A stretch of DNA of 64,000 bases, taken from NCBI GenBank assembly GCA_024364735.1, contig JAGFNQ010001134.1:297815-361814 (forward strand), in the 5' to 3' direction. Position numbers and translations under genes: made by a program. This DNA comes from Boesenbergia rotunda (Eukaryota; Streptophyta; Magnoliopsida; Zingiberales; Zingiberaceae). Each line of letters opens with the position of its first letter. Within the stretch, counting starts at the first letter, position 1. Under the pieces are notes generated by a model. That model worked only from the letters and a program-made list of their open reading frames with translations. It searched no databases and was not told where the DNA came from. Below are positions 51,761-62,927 of this stretch, piece by piece.

Positions 51761-54700
51761 AGGATTGGATACGTCGATAGAGAGAAGGGGGGAGGGTGAA
51801 TATCGACCATCTTTTCTTTCGGAATTTCATGTTCATTCGTTCAACTTTCTATCAGATGATTAGTAGCAGTAGAATAAAATAAACAAAAAATAAAGACAAT
51901 TGGACACGTAGGATTTACTTGGTTCCCAACCCCCAGGGTCAGTACATCCAATGTCTATACACTCAACGTGAGCCTACTAATGGTCTCCTTTCTAGAACTT
52001 TTCGAAGATGGAGAAACCCATCTAACAGTTTAAGTATTTCAAAAACAAATAATAGAAATTGAAGTACAACTTGTAATAATAACAAATCAAACCGAAAGGG
52101 ACAACAGCAGCTGATCTGGAAGTCCGGAGCACAACGTACTCCTCTTGGAGCCTCCTTGGTCACAGAACATTGCCTTAGCACTTTTCTTTTGCACAAATGG
52201 AGTGGTAGGATGATAAAGATGTAAGATGTGTATACTGAAAGACATGACTTTTATAATATGAACATCTTTATTTTGAAAAGAGAATCACGACTATACTAGG
52301 TGTTTGTTTATATTAGTGCATACACGAAGTCCAATTACTTTGCATTGTAGATAACATGGTGTGTGGTGTCACACAGAAGATCGTATTATCAGTTCCTTGC
52401 TTAGTATAAATAAGAGGCTCACAACTGAGATGGAATTGGACAATCCATCGGGAAGATTGTAGTATAGTTAGGTGTGGTTGGTCTTGACCATAGAACTACA
52501 CTAGTGTGCTATGAGTACATTGAGCAGGACTAAAACCTGAGGTTATCCGATTTGTATAGACTAGATAATTAGATAGGACCTCAGTTGATATTATGGAGGA
52601 CGATCCCTTAATCATGAAATAATATCGGGCATATATTATTAATTATTATTTCTTTAATTTATCAATGGGAGAGATCTATTCTGTTAGATCGATAGACCCG
52701 GTAAGTTGGGAGATAATATTAATAATATGATGTGTCAATGATTATTGACGGAATCCGTGTCCTGGTGAGTCAGAATGATGATGCCCCCTTGATGAGCTCA
52801 AAAGGTTCATCGTGCTAAACCCTGCAGGTGGATTTGATCCGGCACATTGATAAGGTTGAGTAGTACTAATCGAGGATCCAGAAGTTAATTAATTTAAATT
52901 GTTAGTAATTTAATTAATTAACGGGCATGCGAGATCTTAAACACGGGGGGATGGATGACTCGTAATATGTGGAGCCCATATGAAAATATGGGGGTTGGTG
53001 AGGAAGTTCAATTAAGATCCTTTAGTGGAATGGATCGGTTTAGATCCATTAGTGGGCCAAGAACCAACTCCTCCTCTTGGTCCCTATCTTAGCCCTATAA
53101 ATACCCTATGAGATCAAGAAACCAAGAGCTAATCAATCCAAGAGCCAACACCCAAGCCTCTCTTCTCTCTCTCTCTCACCTCTTAGGGTTTCAGCGTCGC
53201 AACAAGGGAAGAAGGGGTTCTCCCCTTCGGTTCTCTCCATCTCCTCCACCAAGCTCCGTCTGAGGCTCAAGGAAGAAAGGTAGAGATCTCCTCTACCTTG
53301 CGTGGGGCTTAGGGAGGGCAGAGGAGGCGTCGGAGGGCGGCTGCAGGCGGCGCAACAAAAGGTTGCGGCAGTGCCGCAAGGCTGAAGGAGGGAGGAGTTT
53401 ACGGGCTGTTTGGGTAAGGAAGTACGTTCTCTCCTTCCTTCTTCTTCTTCTTCACCTTCCTCTCAAGGGAGGGCTTAGAGTCGGCTCCGGCGGTCGGCGG
53501 CGCAAATGGAGAGGGAAGAAATTGGCGGCGCAAACCCTAGTGGCTAGGGTTTTGGTCGGCTGTGAGAAGAGGCTGTTTTGGAGCTCTTGGTGATCTCGGA
53601 TCGCGGTAGATCGTCGCCCACACGACGTTCGCGAAGGGAGGGACATAAGGTAGAAGACAGCGAGGTGATCGGAAAGGTATATCTTTCCCTATGCTCCTTT
53701 GTATTTTCTTATGTCTATGTTGTGCCATGGTCATATGCCTCATTATTTTATGTTTAAGAATTTATTGTTTTGATTTCAAAATATGATGAATAAATTCTTA
53801 ACTGGACCCCAACCATAAACACAAAAGCCGGCGATCAACTCGTCGCCTTTTTCGTTGTCGAACGGTCGAGCAAATTACAAGGCCAATTTTGGTAATTGGC
53901 TAAGTTGTAATTTGGATCGTTCGATACGGCACGAGACGGTCGATGGGAGACGGGTCTCCACTCGGATTAATTTTTAATCCGTAGATGTGGAGAAGTCTCT
54001 CAGATCGACCAAGTATTTGCTTAGGAAACCCGCCGAGCCATACCCTACAAAAGAAGTAAGTTGTGATGCTCTACTCGAGGTCTCTTATATCAAGGTCATA
54101 CGGGCACTTGTGAAGCCTTCTCGGACGCCCCCAAGTTGATGCTTATCTGATCCGCACTCGTCGAGCCTTATTGCCGAAGATAGGTGCTACAGACTAGGTC
54201 TTGGGCACCTGTATACCCTCCCAGTTGCCTGGGACCATCCAGGCACCTAGGAACAACCCAAGCACCTAGATACTAGATGCCTGAGAAGAGTCTGACACCT
54301 AGGTTGATCAAGGTGCCTGGATTCTTCCATGCGCCTACACTAGGCTTGGTCCAAGTTGATCTTCCTGTTTGCTTATGTTTTGCTCTCCAATCTTGCCTCT
54401 AGCTCCAGATTCCTACAAGACAAGCATACACAAACCAAACAAATAACCTAATCCTTAGTTTTGTAGGTACTTTACCTGACCTACTAGACTTTGCTTAGAG
54501 TTAAACCCCGAAAACTTTACAACCTACGGTCCACTCCTTGGGGTTTCATTACCTAGCTTCACTCACTATGACCTACCTTCACTTACCATGATTTCGTTGC
54601 CCAACTTTACTCACCGGGACTTCCACCATCTAGCTTCACTCACTAGGACCCAACTTCACTCACCAGGATTTCGTGTCCAACCCACAACAAGTCTTTATGC

Positions 54701-55163
54701 ACGATCCTTGACTATAACTTCGGTGCCCAAGCCTTAGCCATGTCTTCATGCCCGATCCTCGAACAAGACTTTGGTCTCCAACTCTCAGCCAGGTCTTTGT
54801 GCCTAATTCCTCAAACCAAGATTTTGATGCCTTAACAAAGACTTCTTTGCTAGTCATTTGATTCTGACTAGACTTCTCTCTTCCAAACATCAAGTCATGT
54901 TTGGATTACCCTTGGTCAAAATGACCAGACCTTGGTATATTATCAAAGATATTTACTTCTTTCTTTCAAACATTAAGTCCTACTTGGCTTGACCCTTGGT
55001 CAAACTGACCAGACTTGGGTACTTTGCTAGTCATCTGATCCTAACTAGACTTTATTCTATCAAATATCAAGTACTATTTGACATAACCCTTAGTCTAACT
55101 GATAAGACATTGGTATATTGTCAAACATCGAATAGAGGTTGAGTGTTCTTGTCTGATACTTTC

Positions 55164-55167
<4 letters not shown>
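51761..55167 (-). mobile_element. LTR-C copy 6 (minus strand), split by LTR-F copy 4
   Basis: The left part has the end motif TCGATAGAGAG..GGTGAATATCGACC, the leader and the primer-end module; the right part (54050-55167) has the GC-rich segment, TCCTACAAGACAAGC, the minisatellite (54560-54850) and GACAATATACC-type sequence reading ATTGTCAAACATCGA. Both outer ends are eroded where they meet TA repeats: TGTTGG and CCAACA are not intact. Confidence 0.85.
52220..54049 (+). mobile_element. LTR-F copy 4: solo LTR, duplication AAAGA
   Basis: TGTAAGATGTGTATAC to CCATACCCTACA, 1830 bp, with AAAGA on both sides (52215-52219 and 54050-54054). TATA box TATAAATA at 53096-53103. It is a solo LTR in LTR-C copy 6. 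Confidence 0.95.

Positions 55168-55204
<37 letters not shown>
55168..55204. repeat. (TA)n microsatellite, right part
   Basis: About 18 TA units directly after the eroded end of LTR-C copy 6. Confidence 0.95.
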
Positions 55205-55206
<2 letters not shown>

Positions 55207-55903
55207 CAATTTTATCTCACTCAAATGTTTTATAACATTTCAAAATTTTCTTCCATTCTCTTTTATTTCTTTTTTACATGGGATTTTTATTTTTCCAAAT
55301 GGGCTGACACAGTTCGAGCATGATTCAGTAACTAAAATATTAGGAAAGGGTCACCTATAGTTATCATGATACTAGTCAAACAAAATAAGTCATGACTATG
55401 TTGTACTAAATCACCCTTTTGGAAACAAACCATAAGTGAAGTATAATGATTAACTATCAAATAGTCATATAGTGAAATAAAATCAACTCAATAACACTTT
55501 TGTAAAATTCTACTAGAAAATATGAATCATAAAAAATGAGAGAGTGTATTCACATAGTATCACCAAATACTAATCACAAAATTATGCTTAAAGGATAAGG
55601 CAATGCATGTGTGCTTCACTTTGAATCCACAAGATCAACAAGACTAAACAACTATGAAGTAAAACTAACAACCATATCAGACTCCACAAGGAAAAATGTC
55701 TTAAGAAAGTATCATCAAACAATATTTATAAAAGAAAAACACACCTTGAACATTCAACACTCCTACAATAATACCAATCAACATGGGGGATGAGGAGGAA
55801 CATAGGGAAAGGGAGACCTTCTGACACTGTTGGTATCTTGGGAGTGATATTGATGATGCTAAAGATACATATGCTTGGCTAAGAGGCTCTAAGCTCCTCT
55901 GCT
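55205..55903. other. Unassigned AT-rich stretch before SINE 2
   Basis: I recognise no gene or transposon here. The last 15 bases (55889-55903) are the left target duplication of SINE 2. Confidence 0.5.
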
Positions 55904-56146
55904 TGCACTCAGGGCTATGGTGCAGTAGTAGGGCGACCAATCGCTATCGCAGGCATCCACGATTCAATCCCTAGCTACGATGCATTTGCAGGATTTTTTC
56001 CTCCAAATGGATGTGAACCTTGGGACGCTAGGCTTCTAGACAGCCCATCGCGAGCGCTTCCCGATTTACCCTAGCAGCCGGTGGGAAACTTCCGTGGGGC
56101 CGACTCGGTTGCCCGAGGTTGGAAAAATCCTCGTTAATCATTTTTT
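55904..56146 (+). mobile_element. SINE 2, Au-like, 243 bp, with 15-bp target duplication
   Basis: CTAAGCTCCTCTGCT (55889-55903) repeats as CTAAGCTCCTCCGCT (56147-56161), one mismatch. The body has ATGGTGCAGTAGTAGGGCG (A box region) and ACGATTCAATCCCT (B box), and ends in a T run (56141-56146), as in plant Au-type SINEs. RNA polymerase III would transcribe it from these boxes. Confidence 0.85.
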
Positions 56147-56347
56147 CTAAGCTCCTCCGCTCTATGATAGTATTCTTCCCTTTCCCATTGTTGTCTTTGC
56201 TGATTCATAAATTACCGCATCTATTCCTGAAATTCCCTCTGATCTTGTCACCCGATTGCCTATTCTATCCTCCTCCTTGCCTCGACTTGAAAATAAACTC
56301 AGCCTCATCATAATGCATCTACGCCCTCTAGAAGTGCCTTATGAGAG

Positions 56348-56878
56348 TGGGGACCGATGCCGTCGATAGAGGGGGGGGGTGAATATCGACTCGTTAAAAA
56401 TTCTTCGGAAAGCCTGTCTTTTGATCGTTCTAGACAGAGAGTTAGTACACAGCGGAAATAATAAAGAACGAAAATGAAAGACACTTGTACACACGGGATT
56501 TACTTGGTTCCCAACCCCCCAGGGTCAGTACATCCAAGGCCTAAGCACGGGAAGCGCCCGTCCACTAATGGTCTCCTTTCCGGACTTTCTGGAGGCGGAG
56601 AAATCCATCTTACAGTGCACAATTTACAATCAAAATATTAAGAAAAGTAAATGCAGAAACATAAATTCAAACCAAACAAAGGGTCGAAGACTCGGCCGAT
56701 CTAGAACTCTGAAGTGCCGCGCACTTCCTCCAGGAGCCTCCTTGGTCGCAGAGCTTCGTCCTTAGCGCTTTATCGTCACTCGGAATGGTTAGAATGATGT
56801 CGGAGTTGGTATGCTGAGTTGAGGGGTTGAACCCCTTTATATACTCATGTCTAGGGCGCCTGATTTGCTGTGGGGCGC
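56348..56878 (-). mobile_element. LTR-C copy 7, distal part
   Basis: It starts TGGGGACCGATGCCGTCGATAG (a decayed TGTTGGACC end) and runs through the leader to GGGGCGC, where Ath-I is inserted. The remainder would lie beyond Ath-I, outside the window. Confidence 0.85.
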
Positions 56879-58582
56879 TGATAACTTTCATTTTGTTGAG
56901 TACATTAGGTTTTCAAATCCATGTTTTTTTATCCTTTTTCATATGTTTAAGTTGCATTTATGTGAGGTTTCATGAAATCTTTCTATTTTTTGTCCTTGGA
57001 TACAATTCTTCTCATATTTGAGATATTTTGGCATTAATGTTGAATCTAATTTTGTAGGTCTCAATTAATCATGAACCTAGATCAAGATTGGATCAGGACT
57101 TGAGTTCAGAATGGGCCTGGATCAATAGATCAAGAGCTGGATCAATATGGGCCGCCCATTCAAGAGAATGGTTAGATCCAAGCCATCCGCCAACTTCTGG
57201 TCGATCCAAGCTCAAGATAGACTTAGCTAAGTTCAGGGACCAAGATCTGAAAGTTTGGGCCAGATTAGGGTTAGTCCAGCCGTTGGATCGAGCTCAAGAC
57301 AGGCCTAAATCGCCCGTTCAAAGATCAGAGCACTCTGAGCCATTGGATGCAGATCCGGTTGATCTGAGTTGAGGAGAGCAGATCTTGACCCTTGATCAAG
57401 ATCTGGAAAGTTTGGGTTCGATCTGGATTGATATGACCGTTGGATGAGATAGGAGAAATCTCGGCCGTCGAAATTCAAAATGCGCAGTTAAATCAAAAAT
57501 TCCCTCTGCCGCTCGAGGTGTCGCGAGATCGCATTCCAGTTTCCAGTTTTCTTCTTCGTTCGTCTCCTCCGATCGCCGGCGACCACTCCAAGTCAGTTCG
57601 TCTTCCAGATTCCAAATCGAAGTGGTATTCTTCTGCTAGATATGCAAACCAATTGGACGCTGAAAGGATTTCGAACGAGGGTTTCGCCGAAATTCTGCTC
57701 TTCAGGTCAGAGACTACTTGTCAGTTGTGTGAACCGATCGGAACTTCCAGATGCAATCGAAGGGGTTCTTTGAGAGTGTCTGAAGGATTCGGAGCTGTTT
57801 CGCATCACAATCTGCCAAGGAGGACGAGATCGTGAAGGGAAATCGCACCGAGACTATTGCAGTTCGCTCGCGGGAGTCAATTTCTTCCTTGATTCTTGAG
57901 ATGGAGGGTTTCTAGCTCACTCTTGTGTGACGGCAAGAGGGAATTTGTGGTGACAAATCTGAACTGGAGTTTGTAATTGTTAGATTTCAATTTTTGAATT
58001 GTTTCTCTCGTTTCTGAATTCTGTTCTTAGCTTTGTATTAGCTGATTTTAGCTACTGATCGGACTGTAGTCCGATCCAAACTCCACCTGACCGGTCATCA
58101 GATCGATCAGGCTTGCATCTGATCGGTCAGCCGACCGATTAGGAGGTTTGCCTGCACAAACAAACTCTGTTTAAGTTTACAGCTTGCTTAATTTCTTTAC
58201 TTCCGAATTTAGATAAAGATTTAGATTCATTTCTGCAATAGAAACCAGCTTCATATTTCAATTTAGCAACTTCAACTTGTTATGTTAAATTTTCCTAGTG
58301 ATAAAGCTCATTCTTGCACACCTAGTTAAATTCTATTCAGTTGAGTCAATTCCATTTCAACCTTACTTTCACTCTTATTTGCAAACAAACCCCAGTTAAT
58401 CTCGAAAACCCAAATCATTTAACGACAAATAATTTTCAAGCTTGATTCAAACTCTCACAACTAGTCCTGGAAAATACGACCTGAGGCCCCTATTCTACAT
58501 TTCTATTTGCTAGCAAGGGTTTTCAGCTTTATAAATTTCTAAATTTGAGTGCTCATTGTGACACTGGTATTGGGTACCGTCA
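56879..58582 (+). repeat. Ath-I 5' LTR
   Basis: TGATAACTTTCATT to GGTACCGTCA, 1704 bp. It shares the opening block, ATTTTGTAGGTCTCAATTAATC, the GATC-dense block (57100-57450) and a terminal block with CAGCTTTATAAATTTCTAAATT with Ath-J. Confidence 0.9.
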
Positions 58583-58587
58583 AATTT

Positions 58588-58605
58588 TTAGCGCCGTTGC
58601 CGGGA
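58588..58605 (+). other. Ath-I primer binding site (Asp-tRNA)
   Basis: TTAGCGCCGTTGCCGGGA; it differs from the Ath-E site by one base in the core (TAGCGCC for TGGCGCC). Confidence 0.85.
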
Positions 58606-58750
58606 AACTACTAGTTGAGTTTGTTTGATTTAGCTTGTGAGCTTATTTCATATCTTGTGATCCATTTTTATGCTTATCTCTATATTTTGTGATTCATTAT
58701 AGTTGTTTCATTCTTGTGTATACATTTGCTGCGATTTTTTGTATTTGTGT

Positions 58751-59741
58751 ATGACCAAATCTGCAGGTAGTATTCTTGAAAACTTTGATCCTGAAATTGA
58801 AAGAACTTTCAGAGACAGGAGGAATTAACTCAGTGTTTCAGAGGCTTTTGATATTATTCCTACTCAGTCTATTTCTGCTTATTCAGTTGATCCTAGGCTG
58901 ACCACCAGAAAACTATGAAGGAACTAGTAGCACCAGATGATGCCTTTCAGTACTCCTGCATTGCATACCCAGAGCTCACTGGAGATTTTGAATTAAGATT
59001 AGGACTGATTCATCTTTTTCCCAAATTTCAAGGACAGTCTGGGGAGGACCCCAACAGACACTTACATGAGTTTCACATTGTCTACTCCACCATGAAGCCC
59101 CAGGGTATTTCAGAGGAAGATATCAAGCTGAGGGCATTCCCATTTTCCCTTACTGGAGCAGCAAAGGATTGGTTTTACTACTTACCTACTGGGCACGTTT
59201 CTAGCAGGATTTCTATGAAGAAAGCATTTTTGGAGAAGTATTTTCCAGCATCAAGGACAGCAATCATCAGAAAGAGCATCTGTGGAATACAACAAGTAGT
59301 GGGAGAAACTTTGTATGACTACTGGGAAAGGTTCAACAAACTTTGTTCTAGCTGTCCACAGCACCAGATTAGTGAGCAGTTACTCATTCAGTATTTTTAT
59401 GAGGGACTTCTTCAGATGGATCGGATCATGATAGACGCTGCAGCAGGAGGTGCCCTAGTAAACAAAACACCAGATCAAGCTAGGGAGCTAATTTCAAATA
59501 TGGCAGAGAATTCACAGCAAGTTGGGAGTAGAGCTTTGTCCACCAGAGGAGTTAATGAAGTTCAGATGGTATCAAATGAGCAGAAGGAAATCAAGAATTC
59601 ATTGATGGAGCTCACATCTCTGGTGAAACAAATGGCTCTAAATAATGTGAGTCAAGTTCAGAATTTTTCAGTACCACCACCTTTAAGCCAAGTAATGAGG
59701 TTATGCAGTATTTGTTCAAGCCAATGAAGGATCGTTTATGG
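58751..59741 (+). pseudogene. Ath-I gag (Retrotrans_gag type), lightly broken
   Basis: Start ATG 58751 (MTKSAGSILENFDPEIERTF), then TAA at 58826, more in-frame sequence, and a frame change near 58913. From 58915 a 270-codon frame carries the capsid domain: YPELTGDFELRLGLIHLFP, EDPNRHLHEFHIV, MKPQGISEEDIKLRAFPFSL, AKDWFYYLP and FFP-like KYFPASRT, then YDYWERFNKLCSSCPQHQI and LLIQYFYEGL. It ends at 59727; a shifted frame (EVMQYLFKPMKDRLW) continues to the insertion point. This is typical Athila Gag, and its lack of similarity to Ath-E ORF1 is notable. Confidence 0.9.
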
Positions 59742-60095
59742 TGTGCTAGAGGGGGGTGAATAGCACATTTTCATCATTTTAGTCTCTACAAAGTCGTTAG
59801 CGCAGCAGAAACAATAATATGCAAAGTAAATAAGAAACAAACAATGCTAACAACTTGATTTACTTGGTATCCACCCCGGCCGGGTGACTAATCCAAGAAT
59901 CCGTCGGTGGATCACTCCCCGAATAACCTCCGGCTAGCTCTCGTCACTCTTTGTGGGTGGAGAAATCTCACCACAACACCTTGAGAACCTCTGAGCACAA
60001 AGACTAGTGTTTGGCCCTTAACCAAGACCAAACTCATGAAAAATTTCAGCCACCACGAAGTCCTCTTTAAATAGGACTCAGGCTGAAACCCTCGC

Positions 60096-60224
60096 CACCA
60101 GTCGACTGCCCCCAGGGCAGTCGACTGGTGCCAGCCAGATTCGACCGTTGCACCCCAACGTTCGAATTCTCAGCCAGCTCACCAGCCACCTACCAGTCGA
60201 CTGCCCCCAGGGCAGTCGACTGGT
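60096..60224. other. Two perfect CAGTCGACTG hairpins
   Basis: At 60096-60130 a 16-base arm CACCAGTCGACTGCCC, loop CCA, and its exact reverse complement. At 60192-60224 a 15-base arm with the same loop. The core CAGTCGACTG is itself palindromic. Confidence 0.95.
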
Positions 60225-60621
60225 CCCCGGCCAGAAACTTTCCCGAGTACATTCACACGACACTCGACCCTTACGACTCGACTGACTCCTCTTCCGCAGC
60301 CTCGACTATTGCCTTCGCGCCCTCTTCATCTTCGGCTCCCGTCCCTCGGATGCACGCAAGCCTCCAGCTTGCCTCCATGCCATCCTTCACGCATGCCTCA
60401 AAGTCCGTGCCCATCAGCTCATCGTTCCTGCTCACCAAAGTCCCTCGGATGCGTATACAAGCCTCCAGCTTGCCTCCATGCCATCCTTCACCGTACCGAG
60501 GTCGTCCAGTCAAGTCCATATGTGTAACCTGTACAACCTGCACACTCAACATACACATATAAGTACACAAGGGTAAACCTAACTTAAACCCTTTGCCCAA
60601 ACATCAAAACCTATGGTCACT

Positions 60622-62873
60622 TGATAAGTGATATTTTATTGATTATTTCAGATGTTAAATTCCATGTTTGACCCACATTTTACATGCGTAACATTGAATT
60701 TACCCTCGGTTCCATAGATTACTCTTATTTTGGGCTTTATTGCAAATCTTTATACATTTGAAATATTTTTGAACTTAATTGTCAATCTATTTTTGTAGGC
60801 ATGAAAGGATCATGGACTGAGTTCAAGAATGGTTAGGATCAGGCTCAGATCAAGGCGATCAAGCTCTGGAGAACTGTGAGCCGTCCATTCAGAAGTTAAG
60901 CAGATCTCGATCATCCAGGGCAAATCAGATGGATCCAAGCTGAGGAAAGGTAGATCTGATCATCATAATGAGATTTGGAGGTTTAGGGGCAAATTGGAGA
61001 AGATCCAGCCGTTGGATCAAGACAAGGGGATCTAGACCATCCATTTAAGAAAAAGAGAAGATCTGGACCATCCGCCATTGATCTAGTGAATCTGAGCTAG
61101 GGTTAGGGTTAATCAAGCACTCTGATCAAGATCTGAAGGTTTCATCCAAATCAGAGATCATTCGGCCGTTGGATCAAGATCAAAGGGATCTAGAGCGTCC
61201 ATTCGAAGATCAGGTTGATCTGAGCCATCCGATGCAAATATAGAGAATCCGAGCTACCCGAGGCAGATCCTGACCCCTGATCAACATCATCAAAGTTTGG
61301 ATTAAATCAGAGCAATTTCAACCGTTGGATTCATCCAAATCAATCTGGGCTGTCCAATGCTAAGTACTTAATCAAAATTCCCTCAGCTTTCTTCCTCGTC
61401 GCGTCTTCGCCGCAACAGTGTCTTTTCATCGCTTCTTCATTTTTTGCTTGTAAATTTCCTTAGTTTGAAGGCGTGACCACCTCAACTTCAACCTTGGATC
61501 AAGATTTGGATCATTAGAGAAAGCTTCTGTGGAGAATTCAGCACGAATTTGCGCCGGAACAGGGCTGTTTGAGGGTTTCGGCAGTTCTGCGATCCAATCA
61601 CTTGAATCTCATCCGCGAGCCATTTCCGATCATCTGAGCCGTCTGTAGGGGTTCTCAGGTGAGCTCAGAGCATCCTCAAATCATCATCGCAATTCCATCC
61701 ATTGAGATAGAGGAGATTGGATTGGAAAATTCCAGCTGAGTGCAGAGTGAGCAGAAATCGATCGATTGAAGCTGTTTCCAGTGATTTGCGAAGCTGAAGG
61801 GGTTCTTGGCTTGCCCTTGTGTGACGAACAAGGAGGTTTTGAGCTAAGGGAGGATTGAGGATTAGTTCCGTAGCTAATTTTTGTCGTTTTAGCTGTAGTT
61901 TCAGTTTCTGCGTGCCATTTACAGTTTCTGTATTCTGATCAGTTTACTTAGTGGTTTCATATCACTTCCGCATTCATTTGTTATCAAAACTGCATTTGAA
62001 TTAGATAGATAGATAGTTAAGTGATCAAATACATTTAATCTTAGTTTGATTTTCCATTTAGCAATTCTGCATTTCAGTTTTGTATCCTTGCGTATCAGTT
62101 TCCCTTTTTGCAAATGTTCAGTGCCAATTTCTGTCAATTTTCAGTTGTAGCTGCTGTAGTTTGAATCAAGTAAACCTTAGATTTTTATATCTTGTACGAG
62201 CAATAGAATGTTCACTCGAATTTAGTTTATCTTGTTGTGTTTGTTCTGCATTTGAAGTGTTTTCTGCAGTTTTGCAATGTCTCTGCATTTCCTGATTCTG
62301 AACTGTTCTGTACTTCAATTCTGAATTTCTTCTTTCAGCCTTGAGTTTCATTTGACTGGTAGCTTACTTTTTCGAGCTGAGTAATGATGTGCATTTCTGA
62401 ATTTGATAGATTCTAGTGCTGTATTTAGCATCAGTTTGGCATATCAATCTTTTCCTTTTGCATGTCATGTTTGTATCAAGTTGGGATTTCATGTCACGAC
62501 TTGTAGCATAGTAATTCATTCGATGTCATTTTGGTTTTCAATCTCTGCGAATTTGCTTTAGTTGATTTAAGTTGTCCATTGATTGAGTTCATTAGTGAAA
62601 TTGTCTAGTTCAACTTCATTTAGTTAAGTTTCCTTGCTTTCATTGCTTTTCCATTTCTAATTGATACCAAACCCCAAATCTTACTTGAAACCCAAAAATA
62701 TCAACGACACATAAACTCAAGCTCGAATTAAACAACCTCAACTAGTCCTAGGAAAAATACGACCTGTGGCCCCTTTACTACGTTTTCATACTTTGATTGC
62801 AAAAAGGGTTTCCAGCTTTACACATATCTAAATTTTGAGACCCACATTCGTGACACCCAGTTAGCGGTCATCA
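60622..62873 (+). mobile_element. Ath-J: solo Athila-like LTR, duplication TCACT
   Basis: TGATAAGTGATA to GGTCATCA, 2252 bp, with TCACT on both sides (60617-60621 and 62874-62878). It shares the opening block with AAATTCCATGTTTGACC, TTTTTGTAGGCATGAAAGGATC, the GATC-dense block (60830-61370) and the CAGCTTTACACATATCTAAATTT terminal block with the other Ath LTRs. No internal sequence. Confidence 0.95.
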
Positions 62874-62909
62874 TCACTCCAGACCATCCTAGGGCCGATT
62901 GCTCCAACA

Positions 62910-62927
62910 ATCTCCCCCTTTTTGATG
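62910..62927 (-). other. Polypurine tract of the Cop-A relative
   Basis: The plus strand ATCTCCCCCTTTTTGATG is the complement of CATCAAAAAGGGGGAGAT, identical in form to the Cop-A tract at 16755. Confidence 0.9.

Larger units (their letters stand above)
56879..59741 (+). mobile_element. Ath-I: Athila-like element, 5' part
   Basis: 5' LTR, Asp-tRNA primer site and gag are present; the interior is cut at 59741 by a Cop-A relative and continues outside. The left flank is GGCGC (56874-56878). Confidence 0.9.
59742..62909 (-). repeat. 3' LTR of the Cop-A relative, split by Ath-J
   Basis: The plus strand begins TGTGCTAGAGGGGGGTG and ends TTGCTCCAACA. Without Ath-J the LTR is about 910 bp, close to the 920 bp of Cop-A. 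The minus-strand TATA-like sequence TATTTAAAG lies near 60066-60074. Confidence 0.85.

Noticed and set aside
60096..60130. Site-specific recombinase target (lox-like inverted arms)
   Set aside because: No recombinase gene is present and the arms vary between copies in line with LTR evolution.
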